This document shows, piece after piece, positions 13,601 through 23,906 of a DNA stretch of 64,000 nucleotides; position 1 is the first letter of the stretch; each line of letters opens with the position of its first letter. The notes beneath the pieces were generated by a model. The model saw nothing but the letters and a program-made list of their open reading frames with translations, was not told the origin of the DNA and ran no database searches. A program made the translations under genes and the position numbers. This DNA comes from Branchiostoma lanceolatum (lineage: Eukaryota; Chordata; Leptocardii; Amphioxiformes; Branchiostomatidae), in the NCBI RefSeq assembly GCF_035083965.1, contig NC_089732.1:501001-565000 (forward strand). The letters are read 5' to 3'.

Positions 13601-16600
13601 TTAGACGTCGGCTCCCCAACTCCCCAGTCGGTGTAACTCAGCTCTCCGCCATCTACGTAGTTCCACGATCCGTCCCGGCGGTCCAGTCCGAAGTAGAATG
13701 GCTTATCCGTGTTCGCGGCGTTCTTCAACGAGACGAGGAAGTCGTTGGTGGCTCCGTCGCGAGGCATGGCCAGAGTGCCGCCGTCTGCTTGGCAGGCCGC
13801 CAAGCCCTCGTCGTAGTTGTTCTCTCTGTCATAGGCAATGTAACACCGGCCAGAGTGTGCGAGGTACGAGTAGCCATCGGGACACACCAGGCCTGTAGCT
13901 GTAGGCAAAAAGAGATGATAGGGTCTTTTTCTGGCACCGGGAACTGTTCTGGTTTACCCTAGACTAAGGTTGTCGTCAATGCCTACCTAAAGTATAAGGC
14001 CTGCCCTACTCACAACCTCTGCCGGCCTTCAGGACTAAAACCTTCTTTAAACGGCCGTATTGTGATCGGAACATGAAACATAAACGTTATGTTTTGGGTT
14101 ATCTTTCTACATCATAAGTTAAATCTAGCTTATTACACTGCTCAGCTATATTCATCACGTATCAATGCGAATTTGTAGTGTCGTGCGAACGTCTTAAAAA
14201 AACATTATATATTACGCAATTCCCACCGCCGCGATGTACGTTCTGTGACGGTCGGTAGAAAATTGTACAGGGTTCCATTTCTGGGTTCTTCACCGGAATC
14301 GGCCATCGATAAATTGTGATTTTGAGCAAAAAAAAAGAAGGCAGAAACCTCCCAACTACCAAAGGGGCATCCCCTTACATATGAAAACGAGGCCGTTTCC
14401 CGACCTCTGCCGAGCTTCACCGAACATTGCCGACAACCACGCAAACTGAGCCACTCGGGGCATGGTGGTCTCTGCTTGACTCTATGCCACATATATTGCG
14501 GCGTGTCTGCAATGTTAGATTTATTCTATTGCCTTCTTATTTTACGTCTATAGCTTTGCCACGAAGTAATGAAATTTGAATTATTAATTTGGTTACACCC
14601 GCTTCTGACAATGCTTGAAGGTTCCTTTTAATACCATATAATCATCGTCATATAAGACCACATAGTGATTGCTACTAATTGGACGCCATGTCACACGCAA
14701 CGTCCAGAATCGGCCTCGCCTTACCGTTTTAGAGTGACGTTTTGGGGAAAAGAAATGTTAAGCATGAACAGTTTTTTCTGTTTTATGAAAATGATGAACT
14801 TCCAAGGTGGTGCGATATAAATGTTATTCCTCGTCTCTGTCGTCTCCAATGATGGCCAGTCCATGTAAAACTGCCGAACTACGAATTGGTTTTATTTTGT
14901 TGCACCTAACTTTTTGTTGTTGCTTATACTCTTCCGAGTCTCCAGAATTCTGTTCCGCAGTTTTCTTCCCTCCTTCTAAACTCTTGCTAGTGTCATTTTT
15001 TTCTCTAAGTTGTCTTTAACTTACAAGTCCGACGGTTGATTTGTTTATTTACTTTGTAGCTTTCTATTCTTCTTTCACAACAGTACAGAAAATGATATAA
15101 CTGTGGACTGGTACACAATCCGAAAACAATTGTCAAAAACTTTTTTTTTTAAATTCATTTTGCAAAATAACAAATAAGCCCAATAATAATACAATATGGC
15201 AACACATATACAACGGATCTAAAGCAAATCTTTATTTGCAAGCGTTGAAATTTAGTTCAAAACCTACTTTCAAAACGCTACTGCGACGCGGTATGGTAAA
15301 GTTAACATTTTGCTTCGGTTTTCCTCGGGCAAGTCAACAAGCCAGCATATCCGATCAGAACGGGCTTGGTAATTTATGGTGTGCGCACCATACATGTCGG
15401 TCACTTGCGTGTAACACAACTATCATAATATATCTAATATCGACGAAAGTTATACTCCCGTTCTCCGTTAAAAGTCGTATTATGCCATACCCGGGCCGCG
15501 TTAACTTTCGATACGGGGGCCCGTACCGGTCCCTAGTTCGGTTCGATGTGATTCGAACGGCGCTTGGAGTGCGCCGCTTGCGCCGCTGTCCGAAACCGGA
15601 TTCATACGTTAGAATCGATGTTGTTGCAATTTTTGTTCGAGGGCAAAAACTCTCTCAACTTCTGGTGCATTTCAAATTGAAATGTGTGGGGTTTTTTCTG
15701 GGTGGGTGTGACATAATATAACAGGGTGTAGAGCTTTGAGCACTATTAAGTCAAAGTAAATTCATATGTCCAGTAACTATGCACCGAAGACTTATAGTGC
15801 GCAAGACGCTGTGGCAAGTTATGCTGTGTAAATGTGGTTCGAGAAATAATGCGATGCATGTCTATCTGTTTTTATGCGTGCGTTGGTTGTATTTAAATGA
15901 ACTTACCCTGTCCAGCGGCAGAGGTGAGACAATACCCCATAATCGCAAATGTAGAGAACGCAAAACGCAAAACACACTGCATTTTCTCGGCTTCTTTCCG
16001 TCGGTATCAATCCAGTAGAAGTATGGAAAAGTGCAGCTCGGAAAAATAGATGAGCGTAGATATACCGACTGCATGCAAGACTTTTTAATATGCATTGCAT
16101 TGATGCAATATGGACACGTGACTGGGGGTGACCCATAGAAACAATGGGTACGAAAAAAATTAGTCTAAAACAGTCACTGGCATTGCCAAAACTCTATACA
16201 TTTTTTTTCTTTAAAAAGCTTTTGTGCATGATTCCTTGTGCGGCATGCAATACATACGAAACAAACTTCATCCTTATACATTAAAATGATGTTCACATTA
16301 GAACCCCCCTCGTCGTTGCAAAAGTAAAGTGGTCCAACTGTTGCTTTGAGTCAACAGTTGGCAAACAAACAGACAAAAGGCGCTGTGGTTACTTAGCAAC
16401 GGCAACCTGTAGTTTTCTTCTCTGTTGTCTTTTCACACTTTTGCTTCTAGAACCAGTTGAGCAATTATGAAACAAAAATCCACAATCTATCATTGTTTTC
16501 CCACAGTGTTGCTAAAACTCCCCTCATCTTTGATATGTTTTCGCAGAGCTGTACTCTAACTTAATGACACCTTAGAATTCAAGGCTGAAGTTTGAAATAT

Positions 16601-17029
16601 TAATGACGCTGTATTCAGGTAACAATGAAGGGATCATTGAATTGCTTCCTGCTAATTTTCTAGAGAGGACCATGCCGTGCAATCACGGGAATTATTTCGA
16701 GGCGCTGCACGAATTGCGAGGCCATTTGTGTGCGTGATAATATCTTCTATGTTCTGAACATGTTTTTCGATCAAGAAACGGAAATAAGAAATGGCAACCG
16801 TAGCAGTGAAGGGTATTCCCATCTACCGAAGAATGAACTGGCTATCCCTTTGTTGATATATTTCTCACACGGGCACTTGGCCAATCGGCTGAGACCGTGA
16901 ACTTTTCAATAAAGCCAAGAAACTTGTTTCTGTATCAAAGTTGAACTACAATTTCCTAAAAAAGTATTTGGACTTACCAAATACACTCACATACACTCAC
17001 TCACACACACACACATACACACATACACT

Positions 17030-17082
<53 letters not shown>

Positions 17083-17139
17083 GCACACACACATACACAC
17101 ATACACTCACTCACACACACACACATACACACATACACT

Positions 17140-17173
<34 letters not shown>

Positions 17174-19551
17174 CACACACACACATACACTCACACACAC
17201 ACACACAAACACACAAACATGACTAATATCGCATTACGTCAGAATTGTCAACACCCGTCATGGTGTCGTTGTCATGGCAACAGTTGCTAACAACACGGGC
17301 TGGAGGATGCATACGACTCAACAGGTGTTCGCAGTGGATGTTTTCTCGGGCTGCATCATAAAATATTAAAACATCTAATCTATGCTGGTCGCTTACTTGA
17401 TTTGTCCTTTTGTTCGCTCAGTTCCCTATTCCTTTATTGAAATTCCGATACACGTTGAATGGGGCCCTAATGCAATTAAATTATGCGACACAAGGTATAT
17501 AATAAACGCCTGAAACACAAATGCGAAATGCCCACAAAAAAATTCCTGCCACCAAACTTCGATCATTCCAAAGCTTGTTCCGAATCAAAGGAAGCTGTTG
17601 TGTTATTTGTTCAGTAACTGTAAGTTGTAACACGTCGTTAAGAGTAAAAGTATAATATCAGAGTATCTGAAATCATTTCTATGGCGTCACACATGGTGTT
17701 CCTGGTAACTTGTTTAAACAATTCGGTTCTTTCGTCATGGTTAACTGGACAATTGGAAATCTTCCGCCGCTTTGAACGTACAGTATTTACAAATTCTTTG
17801 GCACACTGGTAATCTCTTATATCGTCCTCTCTCTACTTTTAGGGGGCGAGCACCAGTAATTCTTTGCTGATGGCCGAGCGCAACTCAAAAGCAGCAAGCT
17901 CTAGGTACTGTAATCTCCTGCGTGTAAAATATAGAACTACTCAGCCAAAACTACGCAGACAGAGGGCGTGCAGTTATGAAAGAAACGCGAGAAGTCTACT
18001 GTTTTCTACCTCCAAGGCGCGACCACAAGATCAACAGGCTTACGAAAGGTATGTTTACACAGGTATGGTGTTCTCGCATGGTGTAAACAGTCTCATGTGC
18101 ATGTAGTTTGCCAGGGAGCAAAGTATTGGCAAGAAGCCATCAAAACGGCGCGACCACGAAATCAACAGGCTTACGAAACGTATGTTTACACAAGCTCGAT
18201 GATCAGATGTGAACGGTTTCAACAAGAATGAATATATCACCGACACACATTCCGAAAACTGGGCCGGGCACAGTAGTACAGCAACTCCCCCATACCTTAT
18301 GGGTACGGACTACCACATCACTAAGGAACATTATGGCACTACAAACAATACATGCTCGATATTTTGAAAGTCAGGATACTGAGATAAAGCAACTCCCCCA
18401 CACCTTATGGGTACAGAATACCACGTCACAAAGGAACATTATGGCACTACAAACAATACATGCTCGATATTTTGAAAGTCAGGATACTGAGATAAAGCAA
18501 CTCCCCCACACCTTATGGGTACAGAATACCACGTCACAAAGGAACATTATGGCACTACAAACAATACATGATCGACATTTTGAAAGTCAGGATACTGAGA
18601 TGAAGCAACTCCGCCACACCTTATGGGTACGGACTACCACGTCACAAAGGAATATTATGGCACTACAAACAATACATGCTCGACATTTTGAAAGTCACGA
18701 TACTGAGATAAAGCAACTCTCCCAACCTTACCTGTCTCTGTTGTTAAAACCAGTCTGAACCTCAGACTTTGTTTCAAATTAGAAATAGAGATATGTTATC
18801 CTGTATCATTTAAATCGTTTAGCGAAGCTACTGTGTATTGAATGTATATCATAGAACGATCAATTAATGAATAGATAACTATATCAACTAGCCTTTTCAT
18901 CCCACACCAGGTCCTTTCTAGATGATTCTAACTTTACTTCTGAGTTTGATTCTTTTTCATTGTTTTTTCATCTGAATCTTTAGCGGAATGGTTTCTTGCT
19001 CCTTCAAACATATTGAGTGCACTGAGCGCCTTAGACACAATATGGCAAGTCAACACTTGAATAAAGGTTGACACGAATTGTTTGAATTGTATGTTACCTC
19101 TCTGAGCTCTCTCTCTAAAGTAAACACATTCCAGGGTAGAAATCTTTATCGGAGTCTGTTGACAGAAATCACGGTCAGGATGCTGGGGATGTGTCAGGGT
19201 GGTCTCCTATTTATAAATCCCGAGTTTCGAGTCAGTTCATAGATCTAAGGTGACATGAATCGTTCAAGCAAACATCCAGAAGCACAGAAAAATGTACAGA
19301 CTCTGATCGGGGTCTCTACTGGTAGAATTGGCGATCGTGCCGGCAGAGATCCTGATCACGATCTTTGATGACAGAGACTCCGATCATAATCTCCACCGGC
19401 AGAATCGACGCAATATTGATCTTGATATACATTGTATACATGTATTTCTATCCATCTGCAAACGGACACATACATGTAGTATTACATATTTCCTACCGTT
19501 GACAGAAGACAGGCAGCTGATGACCAGGCAGGCAGTAAGCAGGCCCCTCAT
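6016..19551 (-). CDS. Chimeric Cys-loop ligand-gated ion channel with CTLD, LDLa, FZ, kringle and CCP ectodomain modules
   Basis: Seventeen exons join without a frame break: 15907-15982 (or 19497-19551 as alternative first exon), 13503-13898, 12808-13010, 12254-12425, 11623-11661, 11225-11341, 10799-11036, 10342-10505, 9907-10128, 9414-9614, 9148-9269, 8780-8824, 8174-8283, 7807-7994, 7304-7627, 6920-7052, 6016-6571. All have GT/AG borders and compatible phases; the sum is 3,306 nt, 1,101 residues plus stop. Order: signal peptide, two C-type lectin domains (26-282), Cys-containing linker, LDLa (296-334), FZ-like (335-468), kringle (469-542), sushi (543-609), then a complete pentameric channel subunit (610-1101) with 13-residue Cys-loop, M1-M4 and a long M3-M4 cytoplasmic loop. 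By family knowledge it would sit in the plasma membrane with a very large extracellular crown. Ligand unknown. The alternative is two genes fused by my exon joining, but phase continuity and the lack of any start or stop between modules argue against it. Confidence 0.85.
7807..9269 (-). CDS. Channel ligand-binding domain exons
   Basis: Four exons (9148-9269, 8780-8824, 8174-8283, 7807-7994). They encode the N-terminal helix (YRLIKDLLEAYSADLAPE), DEKKEQLVASVVID, TWQDSRLTWDP (compare the TW.D.RL.W.P of nicotinic receptors), GDGIWTPAMTL, and the signature loop CDADPFYFPADTMEC with exactly 13 residues between the cysteines. It is an intact Cys-loop fold, closest by eye to nicotinic/5-HT3-type subunits. 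Confidence 0.93.
9414..9614 (-). CDS. Exon encoding a sushi/CCP domain
   Basis: Phase 1-1 exon with four cysteines and the CCP signature: GCLDIGPPNYGNRSPG, VGERVAFTCDEGYKL, VRCLEGG, W, KPTCSG. It sits directly before the channel's ligand-binding domain. In nematodes, separate CCP proteins help cluster acetylcholine receptors (established knowledge); any parallel here is inference. Confidence 0.92.
9636..9876. repeat. 80-bp intronic minisatellite in the channel gene
   Basis: Three copies of a unit with gacaatggaaatcatgacaa and gctgtatgggggacatatga in the intron between the kringle and CCP exons. It begins about 20 bp from the CCP exon edge but does not include the splice site. Confidence 0.85.
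9907..10128 (-). CDS. Exon encoding a kringle domain
   Basis: Phase 1-1 exon with the six-cysteine kringle pattern: VCYHGSGMNYRGTG, SGADCVDW, NNYCRNP, RPFCMAEDG, then ECDLIPC. It is a complete domain on one exon, immediately C-terminal to FZ, the order found in ROR kinases and in some vertebrate MuSK kinases. By family it is a protein-interaction module. Confidence 0.92.
10342..11036 (-). CDS. Two exons encoding a divergent frizzled-like (FZ) domain
   Basis: Exons 10799-11036 (phase 1-2) and 10342-10505 (phase 2-1). Recognisable FZ elements are CLPFPGNF at the start, MLPNPLGQATFEE (compare the MPNLLGH.T.EE of frizzled domains), FREFFHTVIFPRC, and LLPCRSWCEEVL followed by LLPGCDLFP. Fewer cysteines are visible than the ten of a canonical FZ domain, so disulfide topology and Wnt binding cannot be assumed. 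Several N-x-S/T sites are present. Confidence 0.8.
11225..11661 (-). CDS. Linker exon and LDL-receptor class A exon
   Basis: Exon 11623-11661 (39 nt, phase 1-1) encodes a linker ending ACGPPE. Exon 11225-11341 (117 nt, phase 1-1) encodes an LDLa module with six cysteines and the calcium signature DCSDGSDE. Both are symmetric cassettes that could be skipped without changing frame. Confidence 0.8.
11864..11935 (+). mobile_element. Short dispersed element (CCGGTGTAACCGCC type), copy 1
   Basis: Contains tatctggatagccgg, ggtgtaaccgcct and aacacaccagctt. Related copies lie at 13150-13210 (minus), 20535-20605 and 26755-26815, all non-coding. Confidence 0.5.
12254..13010 (-). CDS. Two exons encoding the second C-type lectin domain (CTLD2)
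   Basis: Exon 12808-13010 (phase 1-0) holds the N-terminal half (FAERNGTLYKFYPY to GGNYWIGLQNLP). Exon 12254-12425 (phase 0-1) holds the C-terminal half with NWAPGEPNS, WDHANC and SFICQ. Here EPN is intact, but WND reads WDH: the reverse of CTLD1, where WND is intact and EPN is not. The split gene structure differs from single-exon CTLD1, so the two were probably not made by a recent tandem duplication. Confidence 0.85.
13150..13210 (-). mobile_element. Short dispersed element, copy 2
   Basis: Reverse-strand relative of the element at 11864, with ctatatagccggtaaacc and ggcgtaacaaaccagctt. Confidence 0.45.
13503..13898 (-). CDS. Exon encoding a complete C-type lectin domain (CTLD1)
   Basis: A single phase 1-1 exon carries a whole CTLD beginning LVCPDGYSYLAHSGRCY, with the internal WG core (TDWGVGEP) and ending in WNDVPC and GFICE. 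The WND of calcium site 2 is present. The usual EPN/QPD sugar-specificity triplet reads EPT, so calcium-dependent sugar binding is uncertain. By family the domain binds glycans or proteins extracellularly. Confidence 0.88.
14220..14320 (-). pseudogene. Remnant of a C-type lectin exon
   Basis: The minus strand reads RNGTLYNF in a context closely matching RNGTLYKF of the functional CTLD2 first exon at 12808-13010, including gtacagggttccattt and cgatgtacgt. The frame decays into stops, and no matching second half is visible. It is a broken exon duplicate inside the intron after signal exon B. Confidence 0.65.
15907..15982 (-). CDS. First coding exon (signal peptide B) of the chimeric channel
   Basis: ATG at 15982; 25 codons plus one base, a hydrophobic leader beginning MQCVLRFAFSTF and ending near LTSAAGQ. 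A consensus GTAAGT donor leaves phase 1, fitting the phase-1 acceptor of the C-type lectin exon at 13898. It is the nearer of two signal-peptide exons, so it is used in the reference model. Confidence 0.7.
16983..17220. repeat. (CA)n microsatellite
   Basis: About 240 bp of CA with occasional TA, TC and GC interruptions, between the two signal-peptide exons. Confidence 0.98.
18280..18720. repeat. 108-bp minisatellite, four copies
   Basis: The unit includes ccttatgggtac, ggaacattatggcactacaa and gaaagtcaggatactgagat. Because 108 is divisible by three, one plus-strand frame stays open across all copies. By my count the differences between copies are mostly amino-acid changing (about nine against three silent), so selection on a protein is unlikely. 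Confidence 0.85.
19497..19551 (-). CDS. Alternative first coding exon (signal peptide A)
   Basis: Short exon starting at an ATG at 19551, encoding MRGLLTACLVISCLSSVN, a typical hydrophobic signal peptide ending in small residues. It is followed by a GTAGGA donor leaving phase 1, which fits the CTLD1 exon acceptor at 13898. No other minus-strand exon is visible between it and the second signal exon at 15982, so an alternative promoter of the same channel gene is the simplest reading. It could instead be the orphan first exon of another gene. Confidence 0.5.
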
Positions 19552-20534
19552 CTCGGCTGGGTCTGCGGTTGTCGACCTCCACAAGAATAACCAAGGCTTC
19601 GTTGCAGAATAGAAAATCCTATGCGTCCTACGGCAAGTATCAAGAAACCCGAAGTGATGTGACGCTAAGCTGTCAAAGCGTTCTTATAAATCCAGGGTTC
19701 TGGAAATTCTCAGAAAAAACAGTCCAAACAGGAAACAGACAACATTAGAGACTGTATGATGTAATCAGAATGCAATGATTCAGGTGTTTTTCAGGCATAG
19801 CATGTGCATGGCGAATGGAAATCTATACCACTCTTTTCGCACTTACTATGTGATACTATGGAAAGTATGTTGACTTATTTATTTCAATGATTCGGAAGTT
19901 AGCTTATCAATAAGGTCTTTGATAACATAAGCTTAACTTGAATATATAAACACCTGTTTAAGTTTCCTACGCGGTTGAGCTGCTTGTAAAAAGATATTGT
20001 AATGTATTATGTCATGTATATCAAAGTACATGGGCTGGTGTCAATGCAACATCAACAATACATCAAGCACGGGCGTTGCTACCAGTTTAGCTTGTTGTTA
20101 TGTGTGGTGATTTTGTATGGAGTGAATAGTTTACCTGAAGTTCTGTCAGTGCCCAGGCACCATTAGGCAAAACAATGAGTTGCAAAAGAAGCAGTTCTGC
20201 GAAAATTATTTCAATGATGTGGAATCTGATATACGACTCAGTTTGAATAGACATCGCGAAATTAGTAAAAACTCAAGCTGTCTAAGATTTACACAGACCC
20301 AAGTCAAGTGGATTGTTAATTTGGTGTTTGCGTAGCTTCTGGCCACCTGCCATTTTCAAATTGGTGACACTACCTGAAAGATTACATGATACAAAATAAA
20401 CCGACATTCTGATTCCCTGATGAAAGACAGTGATGTTATCTGTAACGTCTGACTTTTAAAATAATTTATCAGGCTGTTTGATTAATTTCTTATTGCGTTC
20501 ACGCTGGATTCTTCGTCTGTTGTTTTGTTTTCTA

Positions 20535-20605
20535 TTGCATACCTGGTAAACCGCCTCAAGGCGTAACACACCAGGTTTGTACTGTACTGAACAGTACAAG
20601 CTGCA
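20535..20605 (+). mobile_element. Short dispersed element, copy 3
   Basis: Has acctggtaaaccgcctc and ggcgtaacacaccagg in the same order as the copies at 11864 and 26755. Confidence 0.4.
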
Positions 20606-22444
20606 TATCCGGATAGATTTATATGATCCACTCACACCGGGAAGGACCCCTACTCTTTTCGATACGCGTCGTGTGCTCTTTAGTCTTTTACGTGCTCGAG
20701 GTGTGGCTCTCTCCAAACACAGGACCTCCATTCACGTTAGTTAAGAATAGGATGGATTGTAGGTTAAGCCTAGCTCCAACAAAAACCGTCTTTGAAACCC
20801 TACGATGTAAATTTGACATATAAGTGTAATAGTCCTTTTGTTTATGCTCCACTCACAAGTCTTTACAGTCATCGCAAATTTTATTTCAACGCTCTGCTGC
20901 TTGAGCTTTGCTTAAAACCTTCTCAACTGTTCAGGGCCCAACTCTGGAACTCTCGGTATTCTGCCCGAATGTGGTGTCAGTAGCCCATGAAAAATAACAG
21001 CTTTGAATTCGCATTATTATCACGCAACTGCCGTACAATGTTTGTTCACCACAGAACTGAAACATAATGCCCTCATACAATGTGTGTTTAGTCAACTTTT
21101 GTGTACGCATGTCTTCATTGTTTTAATTCTATGACTCTGAGTTACTGACGAAAATAAACAAATGATATGAAAATAATCTGCCTCCATCTGTGATGACAGA
21201 AGAGATTTTGAATTTTCTATAAATGCTTCAGGAAATATTTACACGATTGCTGCTGGCAACTATGGTTACTAGTTTATGGTTGAATAATTGTAAATGTCTA
21301 CGTCCTAATATGCTCGCACACTGCATTCCTTACTCTACGCCAATTTATTTTCTTTCTTCTCAAACATTTCTATGCAAAAATTTCGCAACATGAAGTCAAA
21401 CGGCAGGAAGGAAAACCGGAATCTGACCGTGGGGTCCACGAAACTATTTGTACTCGAGGTGTGGCTCTCTTCAAACACGTATATATATATATCCGAGAGA
21501 CGATGTGGTCTGTTGTAGCCTCCGATGCAGACTCCTCCCGGCTGTTTTCTTTTTCAAGTTATTGTTTTTATACTATTACTGTGGATCAACGGTACATTAC
21601 AACACCGTCAGCGTTTAAAAACAGACTGTAGCGGAACTGGAATTGAGAACTGACTGGACTAGGTTGAGATACTGTTATTACGGTTCAATACGTCTGTACA
21701 TGTAACGTTATTTGTATATACTTGTGTTTTTCTTTCCCTGATTGTATTTTTTACTGTTTGTGCCTAGGGATATCTGAAAAACCTGTAGATCTGAGATGTA
21801 CTCTGGTTAAAAAAATCAAATTGAAATTAAATTGTTACATGGATGTGAGTGTAACATGATATCACAGTAAGAAGAGCCGAGGTCACAAGTCCGCTGAAAC
21901 ATCTTTTATTGGGGTCCGAACAAGTTAACACAATCTGGTCTATCAAAACCCCTTTAGGGGTAAAACCGGATCAAATTGACGCTGAATCAAGCAGTATAGC
22001 TCCCTAATTAATAACGACACTCAAAGTTTAGCAACAACGACGTTCATTTCCTAGTTTTATTTGCCTTGCAACTTCTGACATTGTTTTGCAGACTGATTTT
22101 CTTTGCAGTCAAAATTTATAAAAGAAAATCCGTTTTGCATCCAGCAAGTCGTTATCATTTGCTTCTGACTGCAAAACATCTTACTACTGTTAACTATGCT
22201 CCAAATTACTTGGACAGAAAGACATTTTTTTCTCACTTCGGCCATTATGAAAAACGTGAAAGAGCCAAATAAAATACATTCCTAACCAAATAAATACAAC
22301 TCGAGGCTAACTGGACAAAGCCTTGGTTTCGTGGGCTAGCCTAACATTCAGACTTACTATTAATGATGGATTAGTATCCTGCATGTAGTAACTCTCTGCT
22401 CTCACAAGTCATAATCTTTCTTACCTACTTCTGAGCAAGGAGGT

Positions 22445-22698
22445 TTAACGCTCGTTCTCATTTGAATGTACATATTTTGTAATCTCCGTAACCGATTGAA
22501 ATAAGACGTTCCTGGCATTAGGATATGCCACATATAAGATGTCAAACTGTAGTTTTTATGACGACTTAAAACTCTTCTAGCTTTTAAGAACGGCAGTTTG
22601 GTACCTTATTTGTGGCATATCTTAATGTCAGGAACGTCTTACTTCTAACGGTAACGGAGATTACAAAATGTGTACATTTAAATGAGAACGAGCGTTAA
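22445..22698. mobile_element. Non-autonomous inverted-repeat element bounded by TTAA
   Basis: Begins ttaacgctcgttctcattt and ends aaatgagaacgagcgttaa. The arms extend inward about 110 bp with matching blocks such as aagacgttcctggcat and atgtcaggaacgtctt. TTAA at both ends fits a piggyBac-type target, but no transposase is encoded. Confidence 0.8.
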
Positions 22699-23787
22699 GA
22701 AACAAGAAATGTTGTTGGAGTAGCCTTAGCTCATCCTAACCTTTAGCACACTGAAGTAGCTGTTCGGCTTCCAGTTCTCTATTGGTTACGGGGTTAGGCA
22801 GCAAGGAGAAGAATTATATATAAAGGCTTTTAGTAATTAATCAATTTGAGTAATTCCAGGTGAAACTCGTCATATTCAAATCAGCAAACTTTTGCAAGGA
22901 CGGCAATGACATCACGGATAGCTGGTTTGCATTGCACCCTGTGTACTGGTGGGAGCTGAAGTCTCCAAGCAAAAAGAGCAGCACATTGGATTATTTGTTA
23001 ACAGTCTATTCTGTACCACCTAGGAGGTTATAGAGAGATACCACCAGTATATAGTACCCTGTATGGCTTTAAAGCCAAGAGATCTCTGAGATCACAAATT
23101 ACTTTGTTTAGATCTTTACTTTGCTGACAATGAGTATCTATTGTTCTAAAAAAAAAGTTTTATCTAACTTGAACAAATTGTGCCAACTCGAAAGTCTTGT
23201 CTAACTTCATCAAGAGAAACATTGGGGCCAATTGAAACACAGTTTATAAAACTTTAGTTTTCATTTCTATTTGTATCCCTAGGTGGGTGATAGACTTTCC
23301 TATAATATTTTTGTCTTTCCTTTATGCTAAACTGTTATGTCCTCAGCTTGAATCTGCAGAAAACTCCAGTTTTGCATCTTAAATGGCTTAAAGTGCCATC
23401 AGGGTGCACTGATCAAATCCTTAACTACACAGCTTCATTCTCCTTGGTTTTCATCATTTCTCATCTGAAACAGAGAAACACAAAATTAATTCATCACTCT
23501 GGGATGTTTCTGTTGCTGCTATCATTATCAGTTGACATTTTTATATTACTGATACATATATATAAATTTACATATATATAAAATCAGTATTGAATTATAA
23601 TTTCTTGAAATGGATAAAAAAATATACAGTAGGCCATGTCTGATTTTTTGTGTTGGAAATTACAGTTCAACTTTGATCCAGAAGTATCTGAACTTGTTAT
23701 TTTGAATCCTTTATGAAATAGTTTTTAATGTACAGGTACTTAAAATATTGTTATAGCTTGTTATGCTGTTAATGTTAAAATTTCATT

Positions 23788-23870
23788 GTCAGCAGGGCTG
23801 CCCTTTGTAATAGCTACAAGCTAGTTGGGCAGCCCTGGCTGTGTGTCCCGAACCAATACATAAATAAATA
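23788..23870 (+). mobile_element. Short dispersed element with GGGCTGCCC hairpin, copy 2
   Basis: Same unit as at 232: gtcagcagggctgccctttg, then gttgggcagccctggctgtg. It lies just past the last recognised SGTA exon. Confidence 0.6.
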
Positions 23871-23906
23871 CATACATAAAGAAAGTATCTGAATGTGTAA
23901 CCTGAC

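Larger units (their letters stand above)
19552..23906. other. Gene-free stretch between the channel gene and SGTA
   Basis: No coding exon recognised. It holds a dispersed short element (20535-20605) and a TTAA-bounded hairpin element (22445-22698). There is also a segment near 20690-21800 in which ctcgaggtgtggctctct occurs twice (20694 and 21453) and which may be a decayed retroelement. The last coding exon of SGTA should lie near or below 23907 but was not recognised. Confidence 0.5.

Noticed and set aside
15236-15721. Plus-strand 161-codon ORF
   Set aside because: No recognisable domain, no splice partners, and it overlaps the intron between signal exon B and the CTLD exon; open by chance.
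16941-17222. Thr/His-repeat ORF
   Set aside because: Pure (CA)n microsatellite translation.
23821-23906. Readthrough C-terminus of SGTA ending at 23821
   Set aside because: It runs into a dispersed repeat; a GTCAGG donor at 23906 and a short missing last exon are more likely, though neither is proven.
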